A stretch of 64,000 nucleotides of DNA from the NCBI RefSeq assembly GCF_018139145.2, contig NC_059482.1:21847332-21911331 (forward strand), read 5' to 3'. The position numbers and the translations under genes are program-made. The notes under the pieces were generated by a model. The model was not told the DNA's origin. It made no database searches and was given only the letters and a program-made list of their open reading frames with translations. This stretch comes from Gymnogyps californianus (taxonomy: Eukaryota; Chordata; Aves; Accipitriformes; Cathartidae). Position 1 is the first letter of the stretch. Each line of letters opens with the position of its first letter. Of this stretch, positions 49,801 through 60,324 are shown piece after piece.

Positions 49801-52800
49801 ACGTCCTTCCACACCAGCCTCTGCAGCACCCTGCTGCTAAACAGAGTCCTAAATCCCCAAATCATGAGCCAGAGGAAAGAGCAATAAAAATAAAAGCAGT
49901 GCCCTGGTCTGCACCATGGCAGACTCAATCCCCAAGCGATGCCGAGTGGGGATGGATATATTGATTTATTACGGCAAGAGAGGCTTCTCCTTCTGCCCGA
50001 GCAAATCCGACCAGTGCCACGGAGCATCGAGTGAGCCCAGGGAGCGGGGAGGCACGGAGCTGCGGCACTCACCGGAGGAGTTCAGCTGGCCAGCCCTGCC
50101 TGGGACGTGAAGCTCCACCGGGCCGGGTCGTGGATCAGAGCCATCGGAGGGACCGTGACCCTCCGTCTGTCCCGCCGGGGAAGAAGCGATCTCGGCCAGC
50201 ACTTCCAGGTCCTTCAGGATAACCTGCGGAGAGAGGGAAAGCGTGGGGTGAGCACGCACAGGGGCAGAGGCAGCCGGCAGGGCGAGCTTTCCTTTCCAAA
50301 CCCACGGCCGGAGTGGGTGAGATGGGAAGCAAACACCAAATCCCGGTGCATCAAGAAAGGCATAGGGGAAAGAGGGCTACCTATGAAGTTCAAAGTGGAA
50401 ATTTCAAATGATTGCAGAGGAGATGGGGCAGGGAAGAGAAAAGGGGAGAAAAAAAAAACCAGTTTCTGCTCTGCAAGTCCCAAGGGACCATGTGAAATTA
50501 AACCAAATTTACACAATCAGGAGCAGGGCTTGCTTCTCCCTCTTCCCACTTCGGGGAGGTCTGGGTTTTGAAGGTTTCTCCCCTTCACAACCGCAGATTT
50601 GGGACAACCTCAGCAAGAGCATGGCGATGCTCTCGGGGGCAAACATCAGTCTGCCTGCCTGCCTGGCCCCCGTACCCCCAGCTCGCCCCGTTCAGGGCAG
50701 GATCCGAGAGCAGGCTCGGCTGCCTGCGCTCAGGATGTCGAGGCAGAGCTGCCATTCGGATTTCATAGCTCTTTCCTTCCAGAAGTCGCCAAATTAGTCT
50801 ATATATAGCATTTCTGGAGAAGTTATTACAGGGTGGGTTTTTTTTTTTTTTCATCCTCAACCCTTCTCGTGTCACAGGCTATTTTGGGTCCCCCTTCATT
50901 CAAACGTCCTTGGGTCTAGATGTTTCATCAGCCGTCCCTGATGCTCTGAGCGTAGCAAGGCTGTGCGGAGCAGAAAGGCTGCCAAAAAGGGCCGATTGCC
51001 ACATCTAACCCATCAGCACCCAGCATAGCACATCCCCGACCACCCCTTGCCCACCAGCACAGCATCCCAGGCTTTCCATGTGTTCTCACAAGACAGCTTT
51101 TTGAGGAGCTGCAGTTATATGGGAGTTTTAGTTTCTGAGCTACCAAAAAAAACCCCTTACCCCTGAAAAAAAAGCCAATTACATCTTTTTTTGATCATGC
51201 AGAACTTGAAAATATGACCCTGAAAATCAGAAAGAGGAACCCCTCCATTTCTCTGTTGCAGATATCTTAAGTGAGGGGTTTTTTTTTTGTAATTAGGGCT
51301 GATTTTTAAGCCCCCAGCAGCCTTTGAGCAAGCAGCAAGGTGTCCAGGCTTCGGTGCAAAGCTGGCCGTGGGGAAGCAGCCTGCTGTGGGCACCATGAGG
51401 CTCCAGCACACTTGGGAAGACCCTGTGCCTATAAACATGATTAAGTCCCAGCCCGCGGCTCCCCTGGGGATGAAAAAACGTAAGATAACAACAGCTTGCG
51501 CAACGAGGAGCTACGATGCTGCTGTCCCTGAAGAATATGGCACCTCCGTGACGCTGTCAAGGATGGGACCTCATTGCCGTCATGGGACATCACTGCCATC
51601 GCCAGCCTTCATCCTCTTCCAGGGAAGCGATGCTACGGCCCTCAGCAGAGGAAAGACCTTGGTCCTCCCTCTCTGTCTGGCTTTGCAGGGCTTTCAAGCA
51701 TCGGTGGCTCAGATAAACCGATGCTGGCAGCGTTTCGTTTCAAGCAGAGGATGCCCCTGAGCAGAGCTCACGATGCCTGGTCTCCTGAAGCCTCTGTAGA
51801 TTCTCTAGTGGCTAATCACGCGGCTCAGCCGAACTTGCAGCCTTTGAGCAGGGGAAGGCACTGATTTGGGTCTCAAGCTCTCACAGCTGAGGAAATAACA
51901 TCCACAGAGGTTTCCAAGTCTCATTGGCTTTAGCTAAAACTGGCAAAGAGACTCAGGGCTTGGCTACCGGGGCCGGCAGGCAGGTGAGAGCTGGGACTCT
52001 TGTTCAGGCTACTGATTTTGCTGAACCCAGCATGCGTGCCAACGCAACCAGGATGACATATCCTACCATGCCAAGGCCATATCAGCACATGGCTGATGTA
52101 CGGCATGAACCAGCCACCCGCGATTGCCACCCTGCTGCGTTTGCTGCTGCCCCGATCCCCTTCCCAAGCTCTCCCGCCCAGCCCAGCGCTTGGGCTATCG
52201 TCCGGCATAGACTTCCCCAGCAGCTCCCGCAGCATCAGGGAACAGGACCAAGACCCTGGGCTGGGCAGAAATCACCCCTGCTGCCTCCCAAAGCATTTAG
52301 AGACGTGTCTTATACTGCGAGGTCGGATCCTTAATCCAACCTCCCGAGCCCCATTTCCGAGATGCTGCTTGGGCTTGGGATGCTGCAGCCAGGCTGCCTG
52401 GGCAGCAGCGATCGGCACCACCGAGGGCATGGTTGTACCTCTCGAGCTCTGGAAAGGTTAAGGGGTGTCCGCTCAAACCAGCTGTGTAGGTCACAGGCTG
52501 GAAAAAACCAGCACGGGCTGGATTTTACAATTGAAAAACATGGAGGAAATAAGAACCAGGAGGGACGGACGCATGAACACCTGGAGGAAGAGGAGGAGCA
52601 GGCGGCCGCAAAGACCCCGGGGTTTTCCAGCCGTGGGAAAGAGGCAGGGACCTCCGGCTCCTGCTGCTTCTTCCCTGCACGCTCCGGAGTGGGTTCCCAG
52701 CCGGGGACGGAGGAAAGCCAGGAGCGCTTGGTATGCGCCGCACATCCCTGCGCTAAGCAAAGCTGGAGCCGGCGGCTGGCTTTGTGCGAGCGAGGAGGCT

Positions 52801-55800
52801 GTAAGAAAGCAATATCCTGCCATTGCCATGGCAACGGGCCGGCTGCGCCAGGAGCGAGCCGGTCCCATCCGTCAGGAGCCGAGCGGCCGTCGGACCCGAC
52901 GGTGCCGGGAGCACAAGGGCCGGAGCCGTTCTCAGCTGCCGGGTGAGGGTGTGATCCCGACGGCCAGCCCGGAGGAGCAGCCACCGAGGACGTTTTCCTG
53001 GCCCAGAAGGGATTTCTGTGAAGGTTTCCCAGTGGTGATGAGATGTAGGACGGTGTGCCTCCGCTCCGGGCGAGCATGGGGCCGGTTAGCGTGAATTGGA
53101 AGGAGCAGGGGAAGCAGCATCACGATGGATGGGGAGACCTGGCCGACGTCGCGAGCCGGTCCCTGCATGGGGACGAAGAGCAGCACGGAGGAGGGCAAGC
53201 TTTTTGCACGGCCAGGGGACGAGGAGCAGGTTATCAGACAGTTATAAATATGCTGTTATAAATAAGCAGCTATTTCTCCTCCCTGGGAATAGGCAAGATT
53301 TCTCCCTGTATTGCCTCCAGAGCATACATTTGGAGGGCACACAAAACCGACAGTCTCTCTGGCTGCTCCAGATCTAGGTCAGGTTAATTTGCCGCTTGTT
53401 CTGGTTGAACGGAGCAGAGACCAGCTCTGCTGCCGGCGGCGCAGGGGAAAAGCAGCCCCCGAATGGTGTGTGCCGGATGGGATGCACCTCCTGCGTGCAA
53501 AGCATCGCCTTGATGCTCTTGGTGGGGGGGGGAATTTGCCTCTGGCCGAAATGCTGGGCTGGCCCCAGCACGTTGCAGAGGAAGGGGAGGTGACCCCAAA
53601 TCTGCTGCAGACCCCTGGGGAGCAAGGCTTAGCACCCTGCAGCACATGCTGACTACCAGGACAAGCTGCAGCAGCAGCTCCTGGGGCACACACGATGGCA
53701 AGGATAGGGACTGAGATCCTGAAGGTGCTGTCCTTGCTGGTATTTAGGGAAAAGTTTGAAAAAAAAAAAACCCCCAAAAACAGAAGTGAAGAGATTAAAA
53801 CGCCTGCGCGCAGCAGGGAGGTGCTGACGGGCAGCCTCGGATGTCCCAGAGGGTGGGTGTTCCCTGGGCAATGAAATGGGGCACACAACACCAGGAACGA
53901 GGTTATTCTTGCCAAGGAGAAGATGGGAATTCAGCTGAATCAAGATGCTACCAAGATGGAAAACAAGAAGGCTAAGGGCTGCAAAGCGCTTCTTCAAAGG
54001 GGACCAAGATCAGGGAGACTGTGGAAAACGCTATGGCATGACCAGGACTGGCAAGGCAGGGGGGTGAAGGAGCGACCCGGTGGGGACCAGGAAAGCCGAG
54101 GATGCTGCTGGGTGCTTCCTCCTGCTCCACCACTCCAACGCAGCCCCTCGCTGCCGCAGCGCGCACCGAGGCTTCCCCAGAGGGCTTCATTTATTTTGTT
54201 TTATTTTTTTTTTTTTTCTCCCTCTAAACCTTTTAGCCGCAGCCAGGGGAGGGGAGGCGAGGCGAGCACGGGCAGGCAGTCCCGGAGCCAAGAGCGGCCA
54301 GCAGCGAGGCTGGCCGAGCCCCAGACACACACGGTGTGAAAAGCAAACTTGCGTCCCCCCCCCGCCTCCACCCGCTTTGAAGACAGAAAAAGAAAAACCA
54401 CCATTAATCTTCCCACACCAATTTAACCGGACCTCTTTTCAGGTCCACGGCACAGCAACTTCTATCCTCTGATCTTGCCAAGACCTTTTTTTTTTTTTTT
54501 TTTTTGCCCCTTTACAGCCGCTGGATTTCAGCCTGCGGCCGGGAAGGGGATGGGGAGCAGAGGGAAGGCAGCGGGGCTGGGGGCTTCTCCTCTCCTCCTC
54601 AGGGTAAATCCTGCCAGGTCGTGCTCACAGCGTCAGCGAATACAGCAGGCAGTGGGGTGAGGGGGTGTCACTTCGTAATACGGCCACAACCACCCGGAAA
54701 CCAAGCTGCAACCTGAAAACTCCCTGTCCTCCCTCCTGCTTTTGCAAATCCCACGTTTGTCCCTGCTGCGGGCGTACGAGGGCCAGGCCTGCAGCACCCC
54801 GAGCGGCGGGAGCACGAGCACCGTCACAGCTCAGAGCACCTCTTTAAACGTGTTTAATTAGCGGACGGGGAGCTTAACACGCCACCTGATGCCAGTCGCA
54901 GGGCAGGATGCCAAAGAGGTATTTCTTCATGCATTAGAGGGCAGGGAAGGAGGCAGGACAGGTCCAGCCAGTGGGATGGGGCTGGAGAAAGCTGGAGCTG
55001 CCCCGGAGCATCCCTGCGGGCCACGCTGCGTGGGGCTGGATGCCTGCAACCCCTTCAAATTCAGCACCCAGAGTCCCAGAGCTTACGATAGGCAAAGGGT
55101 TTGCTTTTATCTGCTACTCTGTCTCCTGTCCAGCACCTCCCTCTGCACCCCAGGGAGCCAAGCACCCAAAGCCAAGCTCACCAAATCCCACGTCCTACGC
55201 CTTCATCCCACCCTGAACCAGCTCCCGAGGACAGGAATTGCCTGTCCTCCACGGTGGACAGGTTTTCTGTGGTTTTAGTCTGCTCCGTGATTTCACCCAG
55301 GAACGCTACAAGCCCCACCTTGAGCCCAGACTCCCAGTTTACCACTAGTTGTTCGGTATACGTACAAACTATATATGCATATATACACGCAAGCCATGCA
55401 ATTATGGTCTGGAACTGGTGCTGAGCCAAGAAGCTCCCTGTGGATCACGCTCCCCCCAAGAAACTTCCCATTCCTGCACGATGCAGCGCACAGATTATCT
55501 TTCAACCCAGTGCCCTTGCAATGCCTCGAGCCCTTGGAGAAAGCATCACCCCACCCTGCTTTAAGACTTCTGCTTACGGGCTGCTTCCACGTATGGCAAG
55601 CTGGGCTGACCACATTTTCCACCATCCAACTGAAATTATATACCTCTCTCTATACCCCACCATTTCAGTCCTAAGCTCGCCCTGAGTGTGACTTCCCTCT
55701 TGAAAACGAGTAGCCTCCCTGCTTCGGTACCTCGTAGCTTTGAGTCTCTCTCCAGAGAAGCTTTACCACCAAAAAAATTAAAATAAAAGCCAGGCACACG

Positions 55801-58800
55801 TACATTAGAGTTCTCCTCTTCGCAGTCTTTAGTTTACACCCTCTGCTTTGCATGGGGTCACAATATTTCGGCCGTGGCGAATTAAAGGCTGCGAGCTGGA
55901 GCACAACGGCTCTAAAACCAACAGAGCAAAGCTCCAAACCAAACCACGCTAAGACAGCTATTCGCTTTGGCACAAGCTTTTGTTCAGCTTCATTGTACTG
56001 GGAATCGGGCGCGATGGGAGAAGTTCGCCAGGATTTAGTGCGACAGCACGGCTCAGAGAGCAGGGCAAGAGACCCGGGCTTCGAAACCCGGGCTTCGAAA
56101 CCCTGTGGTGCTGCAGCAGGACATGCACGAGGGGTGTAGGGGTTAACAGCAAAGGAGGAAGATGAATACCAGTATACCACCATACCTGGGGTTCCTCCTC
56201 TCCTAGTTTACTACTGGAAACCCAAGAGAGGGGCAAAATGTTTCAGCTTGTCATGGAGAGGTTGGCTTGAAGGTCATGCAGACGTTCAAGTCCATCACGA
56301 CCTCCACAGGCAGTGGTAGCCCAGGCTCAGCAGACCCTCTCTAGGGAAGGGTACCAACTCTTGTAGAGCGCCAGGCGGAGACTTCTAAGGATGCTCTAGG
56401 AGATACAGCTGCGAACAGCAAGCTAAGAAACCATTTGGATCTTCATGCTGTATTCAAAGCCTTGCCTGGCCACTGCATAAACGCAGGTAGGTTTTCACAT
56501 TAGCAGAGTCAAGAGGAAGCCAGAGTCTGTCCTGCTCCACATCAGACACCAGCTCCACCTCATGCGTCATTCCTGCATGAGTCAGGCAAAAGTCCCAGCA
56601 CAACTTCCAACCCCCAGCAAGATCGAGAGGAGCAGATAAGCAAACAGGAACGCGTTCAGCCGTAAAGAAACAACTCCATTTTGGAGCCGGAGAAAGGAAA
56701 ACAAAGCAAAGAAAGAAAACCAGCAGCGTCACTGCTTCACGGTTTTCTCGGAGATCCCCTCGCCGCCTGTTGCGTCCACCTGAACTCAGCCCTTGGGTCC
56801 AGCCGGGAAAGACCCGGGGAACTGAACAGTTACATCAAAAGCTGCCTTTGCACCAGGAGCTTGCAGAGGGAGATAACCTGAAGCACAGGTCTTCTTTTCA
56901 GCAGTGCCTACCAGCAGCGGTGCTTTTAACCTGCGGGTGGAAAGGTCCGACCCACCGCTCCCAAAGAGCATTTGGGCTTTGACTTTTCCTTTTTTCTAAC
57001 ATCAACTGTTCAACCAGGCGTCAGGGCTGCGAGGACTCGCACCAATGAAAGGAGCATCTTGTGCAGAAAAAAAACCCCACACCCAGCAGGATCCTGTTAG
57101 TCTTGGAGCTGGAAGGAAGTTTTTAAGCACATCAAATTTTAACCAGGGCTTTTAAAGATTGCCTTCAAAACCAGGTCTCAAATGCGGGTTGGAGCATGTC
57201 CCTGCCGGGGAAGCACGGGAACCAGCACGAGGTGACGCAGTGCAGCAGTACAGCATCTGACAGCCAGGAATCCTGTATCCTGACTTGTCTACATATCAAA
57301 GGGAACTGCTTGCTTCAGCTTCCCTCCAACTTCTCAAAGCTGCCTTTGTGAATCTTAACTAGGTCTCTTGACCATTTCTTTACTGGCACAGGAGAACTGG
57401 GTAGGAAGGGGAACAGGAGAGAAGGCAGAGATGCCGCAGATGCATCATGAGATACTGGCCCCTGTTCAGCACAGTGGAGGTGGTGCAACACCTTGTGCTA
57501 CTCGAACGATAAAAACAGGCGTGACAACTTAAAGGGCATGGATTCGGCTCCATCCAGAGCGAGTCTCTCCTTACTTTGGGCTTGAGTATTTATGGCAAGC
57601 GCACAGAGAGACTCGGAGCGGCTCAGCAAGACCAGACCTTAAAAATAAGGTGCCTGAGCACGGTCTTTCAGTCTGATGCAAAGCCCTGACTAGCACTGAC
57701 CCTCCAAAGCCAGATTCTCCTTTGGTGATGAGCTAGTGAGAAACAACTGCTCCAGGACAGCTTCAGGGCGCATCAGGAGAGCGACAGCTAGCCTCCAAAC
57801 CGTGAACGGGGGCCAGGGGATCCGCAGGCACTGCAAAAGGATGTTCAACCTTGCTGGGAAGAAAGATAGCACCGGCACTGCTGCCCAGCCAGGTTCCCTT
57901 GGGGAGGTGCCTGCATCGTAGGACGAAGATAGAAAAAAAAAAAACCCCCCTGAAGATGTGCGTACACCTTGTGCTACACCATACAACGTGCAGAGCCCTA
58001 CCTGGAAAGGGGAGGGAGACGCTTGCTCATCAGAGAGCTGATGGGTTAGCTCACATAGGACCCCACACTAACTCGGTGATCCCCAGTTCATTAGCCAAGA
58101 GCTTCTGGGGATCCCAATCTGCTGCAGGACAACGCGAATGTGCACACAAATACCGTACTGAGCAGGGAGTAACAGCTAAGTGAGCCCCCCGCGTCCCCTT
58201 TTCTAATAGGCATTGACATTGCAGGTTAGCTAGCTCAATCTGTTCTCATGATTCCCAAAAACGTCCAGCTCGAAAACCCCCTACTATTTCGGTCATTTCT
58301 ATTTCCTCTGCAGAGAGCAGCAAATCTGGTTGGGAGCCAGCTGAGCAGTGGTGTTTAATGGATTGACTCGTCTATGGATTTCCTTAAAAAAAAAAAAACA
58401 AACCCAAAAAACAACCCTCCAAACATTTAAATAAATAGAAGACAGGATTAAATAAATCAGCTTAAAATTACTTTTGAGCCATTCCCAGTTATGTCACATG
58501 GAGGAAATGCATCACCAGGGTCCTTTCTTCACTGCTTTTTTCAAATATTAATAAGCAGTGTAATTGCAACATGACTCACTGCGATCTCCTGCCAAGCTGG
58601 AAAGACTATCTGCAAGATGCAGGCTTTCTAGAGCGTTGCAAAGGCAGATGTGTGCTTGGGGACTCTTTTGGAAAGGTTTGCATCGTAAGCAGCAGGGTAT
58701 GGAAAATGGCCAGGCAGTCGCTTGCCTTTGCAAGTCATTCCCTCGCTTGCTTATTCCCTTCCCTCCTCTCTTAACGACCCCCTCGCACACGGGATTTATT

Positions 58801-60324
58801 GCGGGGTCGGGGTTTGATGCCCTGAGCGTGTAAGGCAAAGCAGATAGCGCGTGATTTTTATTCCACGAGGAAGGTCTGGGCTGAGAAAGCAGCCAGGATC
58901 ATTCGCAGCTCTGGGCAAGAGGTATCCAGCTGATGGTAGAAGCGCTACCAGTGCCTGGGCCAGCTGTGTGCCGAAGCTGCCAGCCTCCCACCCAAGCACT
59001 AGAAATGCTCCAGGGTGCAATGGAGAGGGGAGAAGATGACAAAGATGCCAAAATTGAGATGACTGGAACCAGAGAAGAGGGGTGAGGAAGAAAGACAAGG
59101 CAACGGTGCAGCACCTCAGGAAGGGAGCAGCCTAGGAGAGGAAGAGCACTGCACTGGGAGGGCAAGGCGCAGGCAGGAGAGCGAAGGCAGAGCAAGCTGG
59201 CTCACTCATCGCTGCCTGATTTTCTTTGCTCGCTTCCAAGCCGAGCAGTTCCCAGCCAACCCGATGCCACTGGGCATCTCCTGCAGCCCCACCGGGCAAC
59301 GCTGATGCTGCCCTGCTAGCTGTGGGCACTGCTTAACCACCTCGTGACTTGGATTTTGCAGCGCTGGCCGGACACGATTCCCCTCGCATCTCTACAGAGC
59401 TGTTGCAAGGCGCCCGAATTCCCACTCCCCGAGGATCTGACCACGACCCAGCCCCATGGGAAGGACAACCAGCTCTGGGACCTGAGGCCCCAGCTGTCTT
59501 CCCAGGCAGGCAAAAAGGATTTTTAGGAGTTGGCTTTGAAGGATCAGCTCTCAGAGATGGAGAAAAAGGTTTATACAGACAGAGGGTCCCAAACACACCA
59601 GCCTGAGACAGCAGGGTTTTCAGCCGGGCAGCTACCTGCAGGCTCTACATTAGGTCTTCTTCAGTTTAGCCAACAGGATTCAAGTCCCCAGTGCCAACAC
59701 TGGCCAAGCCTCACAAAATCCCTCGGTTCAACCCAAAAAATCCAAAACCCAGCTAGATGTGGAGACAGTAAGCTTTCAGGAGGACTTCTGCACCAGCTGC
59801 AGCACTTACCTCATCCGACTCGTCTGAGAGGGTCCGCAGCAAGATGGGGAAGAGGCTGTCGGTGTGTCGGAACATCTAGAACCAGAAAGATGGACGGCAT
59901 CAGTTCTACAGGCCTGCTTCCCCCCAGCCTCAGGACCCCTCGCCCCGGGGGAGGCTGCCGAAAGCTTCACCAGCATTTTCCATCTGAGCTGGAGAGCTCT
60001 TCTTCCTTAAGCTACTGGGTATCCAGCAGCCAAAGCCTTCTCAGAAAAGGCAGGTGGACACTTGGTTGCAAGCTGCCAAGATAATAACAGCCAATTCCAA
60101 GGCGAGGAGCAGGCTGGGAGCGGACAAATTCAGTGCCACAGAGGAAGGAGCAGGCTCACATGCTGAGTCCCTGACCTACCTTACGAGGAGTCTTGATGTA
60201 CAAGTGGTAGAGCCATTTTAGGACTGCAATTCTGGTCATCATCCCAATGGATGTGTCGTGAAGGTGGCAGTCCAACACCTGAACTATTCCATCCAGGTTC
60301 AGGGTCACCTGGATCCTCTCGGAG
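16671..60324 (-). CDS. VAC14: VAC14, last nine coding exons (5' part beyond window)
   Basis: The joined exons (60180-60324, 59810-59875, 50073-50223, 38999-39131, 22064-22238, 21210-21328, 20280-20359, 18452-18602, 16671-16833) total 1183 nt: one base completing a codon, then 393 codons and a stop. Human VAC14 is 782 aa, so this is the C-terminal half. VAC14 is the HEAT-repeat scaffold that holds PIKfyve and the FIG4 phosphatase on endosome and lysosome membranes to control PI(3,5)P2. The segment has the HLYIKTPRK and LFPILL HEAT-type helices, the FIG4-binding C-terminal domain (from [20 protein letters not shown] through [14 protein letters not shown]), and ends LDRRVVL. All junctions are GT-AG. 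Identity is from remembered family sequence. Confidence 0.96.
16834..18451. other. VAC14 last intron
   Basis: This 1.6-kb GC-rich intron contains the 17234-17342 palindrome and C/G runs near 17640 and 18115. No exon or RNA gene was recognised. Confidence 0.8.
17234..17342. repeat. 109-bp near-perfect palindrome (inverted repeat)
   Basis: The left arm 17234-17285 (52 nt, starting GGGACAGCTCC) and right arm 17288-17342 (55 nt, ending GGAGCTGTCCC) are complementary. They differ by a 3-nt bulge near the outer end and enclose a 2-nt centre (TT at 17286-17287). The core is very GC-rich, containing CGCCCGCGGCCGGAGCCCCG on the left arm. Confidence 0.95.
18452..18602 (-). CDS. VAC14: VAC14 penultimate coding exon (FIG4-binding domain)
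   Basis: It encodes [40 protein letters not shown] and VPNPELMQT. The acceptor is ctcttccag|ATCTCC and the donor ACCGC|GTAAGT. It is helical and very conserved. Confidence 0.97.
18603..20279. other. VAC14 intron, third-last to penultimate exon
   Basis: This 1.7-kb intron has a 17-bp direct tandem duplication at 18660-18693 (CCAATAGCAGGTTCCTC twice) and a G-run near 20068-20080. I see no gene in it. Confidence 0.75.
20280..20359 (-). CDS. VAC14: VAC14 coding exon (third from last)
   Basis: It encodes [20 protein letters not shown] and ECPIFT. The acceptor is cacatccag|CGGGG and the donor TTCACAT|GTAAGG. The human equivalent has DFLAEVDK. Confidence 0.97.
20360..22063. other. Two short VAC14 introns (20360-21209 and 21329-22063)
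   Basis: These are 0.85 kb and 0.73 kb of GC-rich intronic sequence around the exon 21210-21328. No repeat or RNA gene was recognised. Confidence 0.75.
21210..21328 (-). CDS. VAC14: VAC14 coding exon (fourth from last)
   Basis: It encodes [20 protein letters not shown], then [19 protein letters not shown]. The acceptor is tttccccag|GAAAGC and the donor CAGAAATT|GTATCC. The Cys/Trp-rich [11 protein letters not shown] block is diagnostic of VAC14. Confidence 0.97.
22064..22238 (-). CDS. VAC14: VAC14 coding exon (fifth from last)
   Basis: It encodes [40 protein letters not shown] and [18 protein letters not shown]. The acceptor is gatatgcag|GCAGC and the donor ACCCCG|GTATGG. The final Pro replaces the Leu I recall in human. 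Confidence 0.97.
25370..25465. repeat. ATATACACCCC / TA-rich short tandem repeat
   Basis: Irregular repeats of words such as CAGATATATACACCCC and CATAAATATAT end in a short (AT)n run at about 25449-25461. Confidence 0.85.
26678..26695. repeat. Poly(A) homopolymer
   Basis: A run of about 18 A on the plus strand, preceded by TTTATA. It is a simple repeat with no retroposed body recognised next to it. Confidence 0.85.
38999..39131 (-). CDS. VAC14: VAC14 coding exon (sixth from last)
   Basis: It encodes [20 protein letters not shown], then [20 protein letters not shown] and FIIR. It marks the start of the conserved FIG4-binding domain. The acceptor is cctccccag|GTACG and the donor ATCAG|GTACGA. 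Introns of 10.9 kb and 16.8 kb flank it. Confidence 0.97.
41264..41299. repeat. A-rich simple repeat
   Basis: About 21 consecutive A followed by GAAAAAAAAGAAAAAGG. Confidence 0.88.
46609..47179 (-). mobile_element. CR1 LINE retrotransposon, 5'-truncated 3' end
   Basis: The minus strand ends in the CR1-type terminus CTATTCTATGAT at about 46609-46620. Above it lies the C-terminal part of the CR1 reverse-transcriptase ORF: the 46690-47037 frame contains [20 protein letters not shown] and [16 protein letters not shown]. The CR1 match continues to about 47179 (GGCCAGCAGGTTGAGGGAGG on the minus strand), where it is truncated. The element is in the same orientation as VAC14. CR1 is the main non-LTR element of birds and reptiles, and copies are normally 5'-truncated. 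I did not identify a target-site duplication. Confidence 0.93.
49090..49109. repeat. Poly(A) homopolymer
   Basis: About 20 A on the plus strand, followed by CCAACCAAAAAACCAACCC. Confidence 0.88.
50073..50223 (-). CDS. VAC14: VAC14 coding exon (seventh from last)
   Basis: It encodes [20 protein letters not shown] followed by a variable Gly/Pro-rich linker and [10 protein letters not shown]. The acceptor is ctccgcag|GTTATC and the donor TCCTCCG|GTGAGT. The linker is the least conserved part of the gene in this window, as in other vertebrates. Confidence 0.95.
50224..59809. other. VAC14 9.6-kb intron
   Basis: It holds T/A homopolymers (54206-54217, 54486-54505, 58388-58399), a 14-bp tandem duplication at 56072-56099 (ACCCGGGCTTCGAA twice), and the 41-codon membrane-anchor-like ORF at 55731-55853 described in the findings. 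No known gene was recognised. Confidence 0.7.
54486..54505. repeat. Poly(T) homopolymer
   Basis: About 20 T on the plus strand, in a VAC14 intron. Confidence 0.88.
59810..59875 (-). CDS. VAC14: VAC14 coding exon (eighth from last)
   Basis: The exon is 66 nt and encodes [20 protein letters not shown] and DE, phase 0 at both ends. The acceptor is ggttctag|ATGTTC and the donor GATGAG|GTAAGT. It is a HEAT-type helix pair segment. Confidence 0.97.
59876..60179. other. Short VAC14 intron (304 bp)
   Basis: A GT-AG intron between two conserved exons. Nothing else was seen in it. Confidence 0.85.
60180..60324 (-). CDS. VAC14: VAC14 coding exon (ninth from last, first in window)
   Basis: It encodes [40 protein letters not shown] and LYIKTPRK. 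The acceptor is tccatgcag|CTCCG and the donor CGTAAG|GTAGGT. The first base completes a codon from an exon beyond the window. Confidence 0.97.

Larger units (their letters stand above)
39132..50072. other. VAC14 10.9-kb intron
   Basis: It contains the CR1 fragment at 46609-47179, A-rich tracts at 41264-41299 and 49090-49109, and an AT-rich island at 43840-44070. Reading through the donor at 50072 from the exon gives a stop about 34 codons later, near 49969. No other gene was recognised. Confidence 0.7.

Noticed and set aside
49581..50072. 163-codon hydrophobic ORF just downstream of a VAC14 exon
   Set aside because: It is in a different frame from the exon and matches no family I know. The in-frame read-through hits a stop near 49969.
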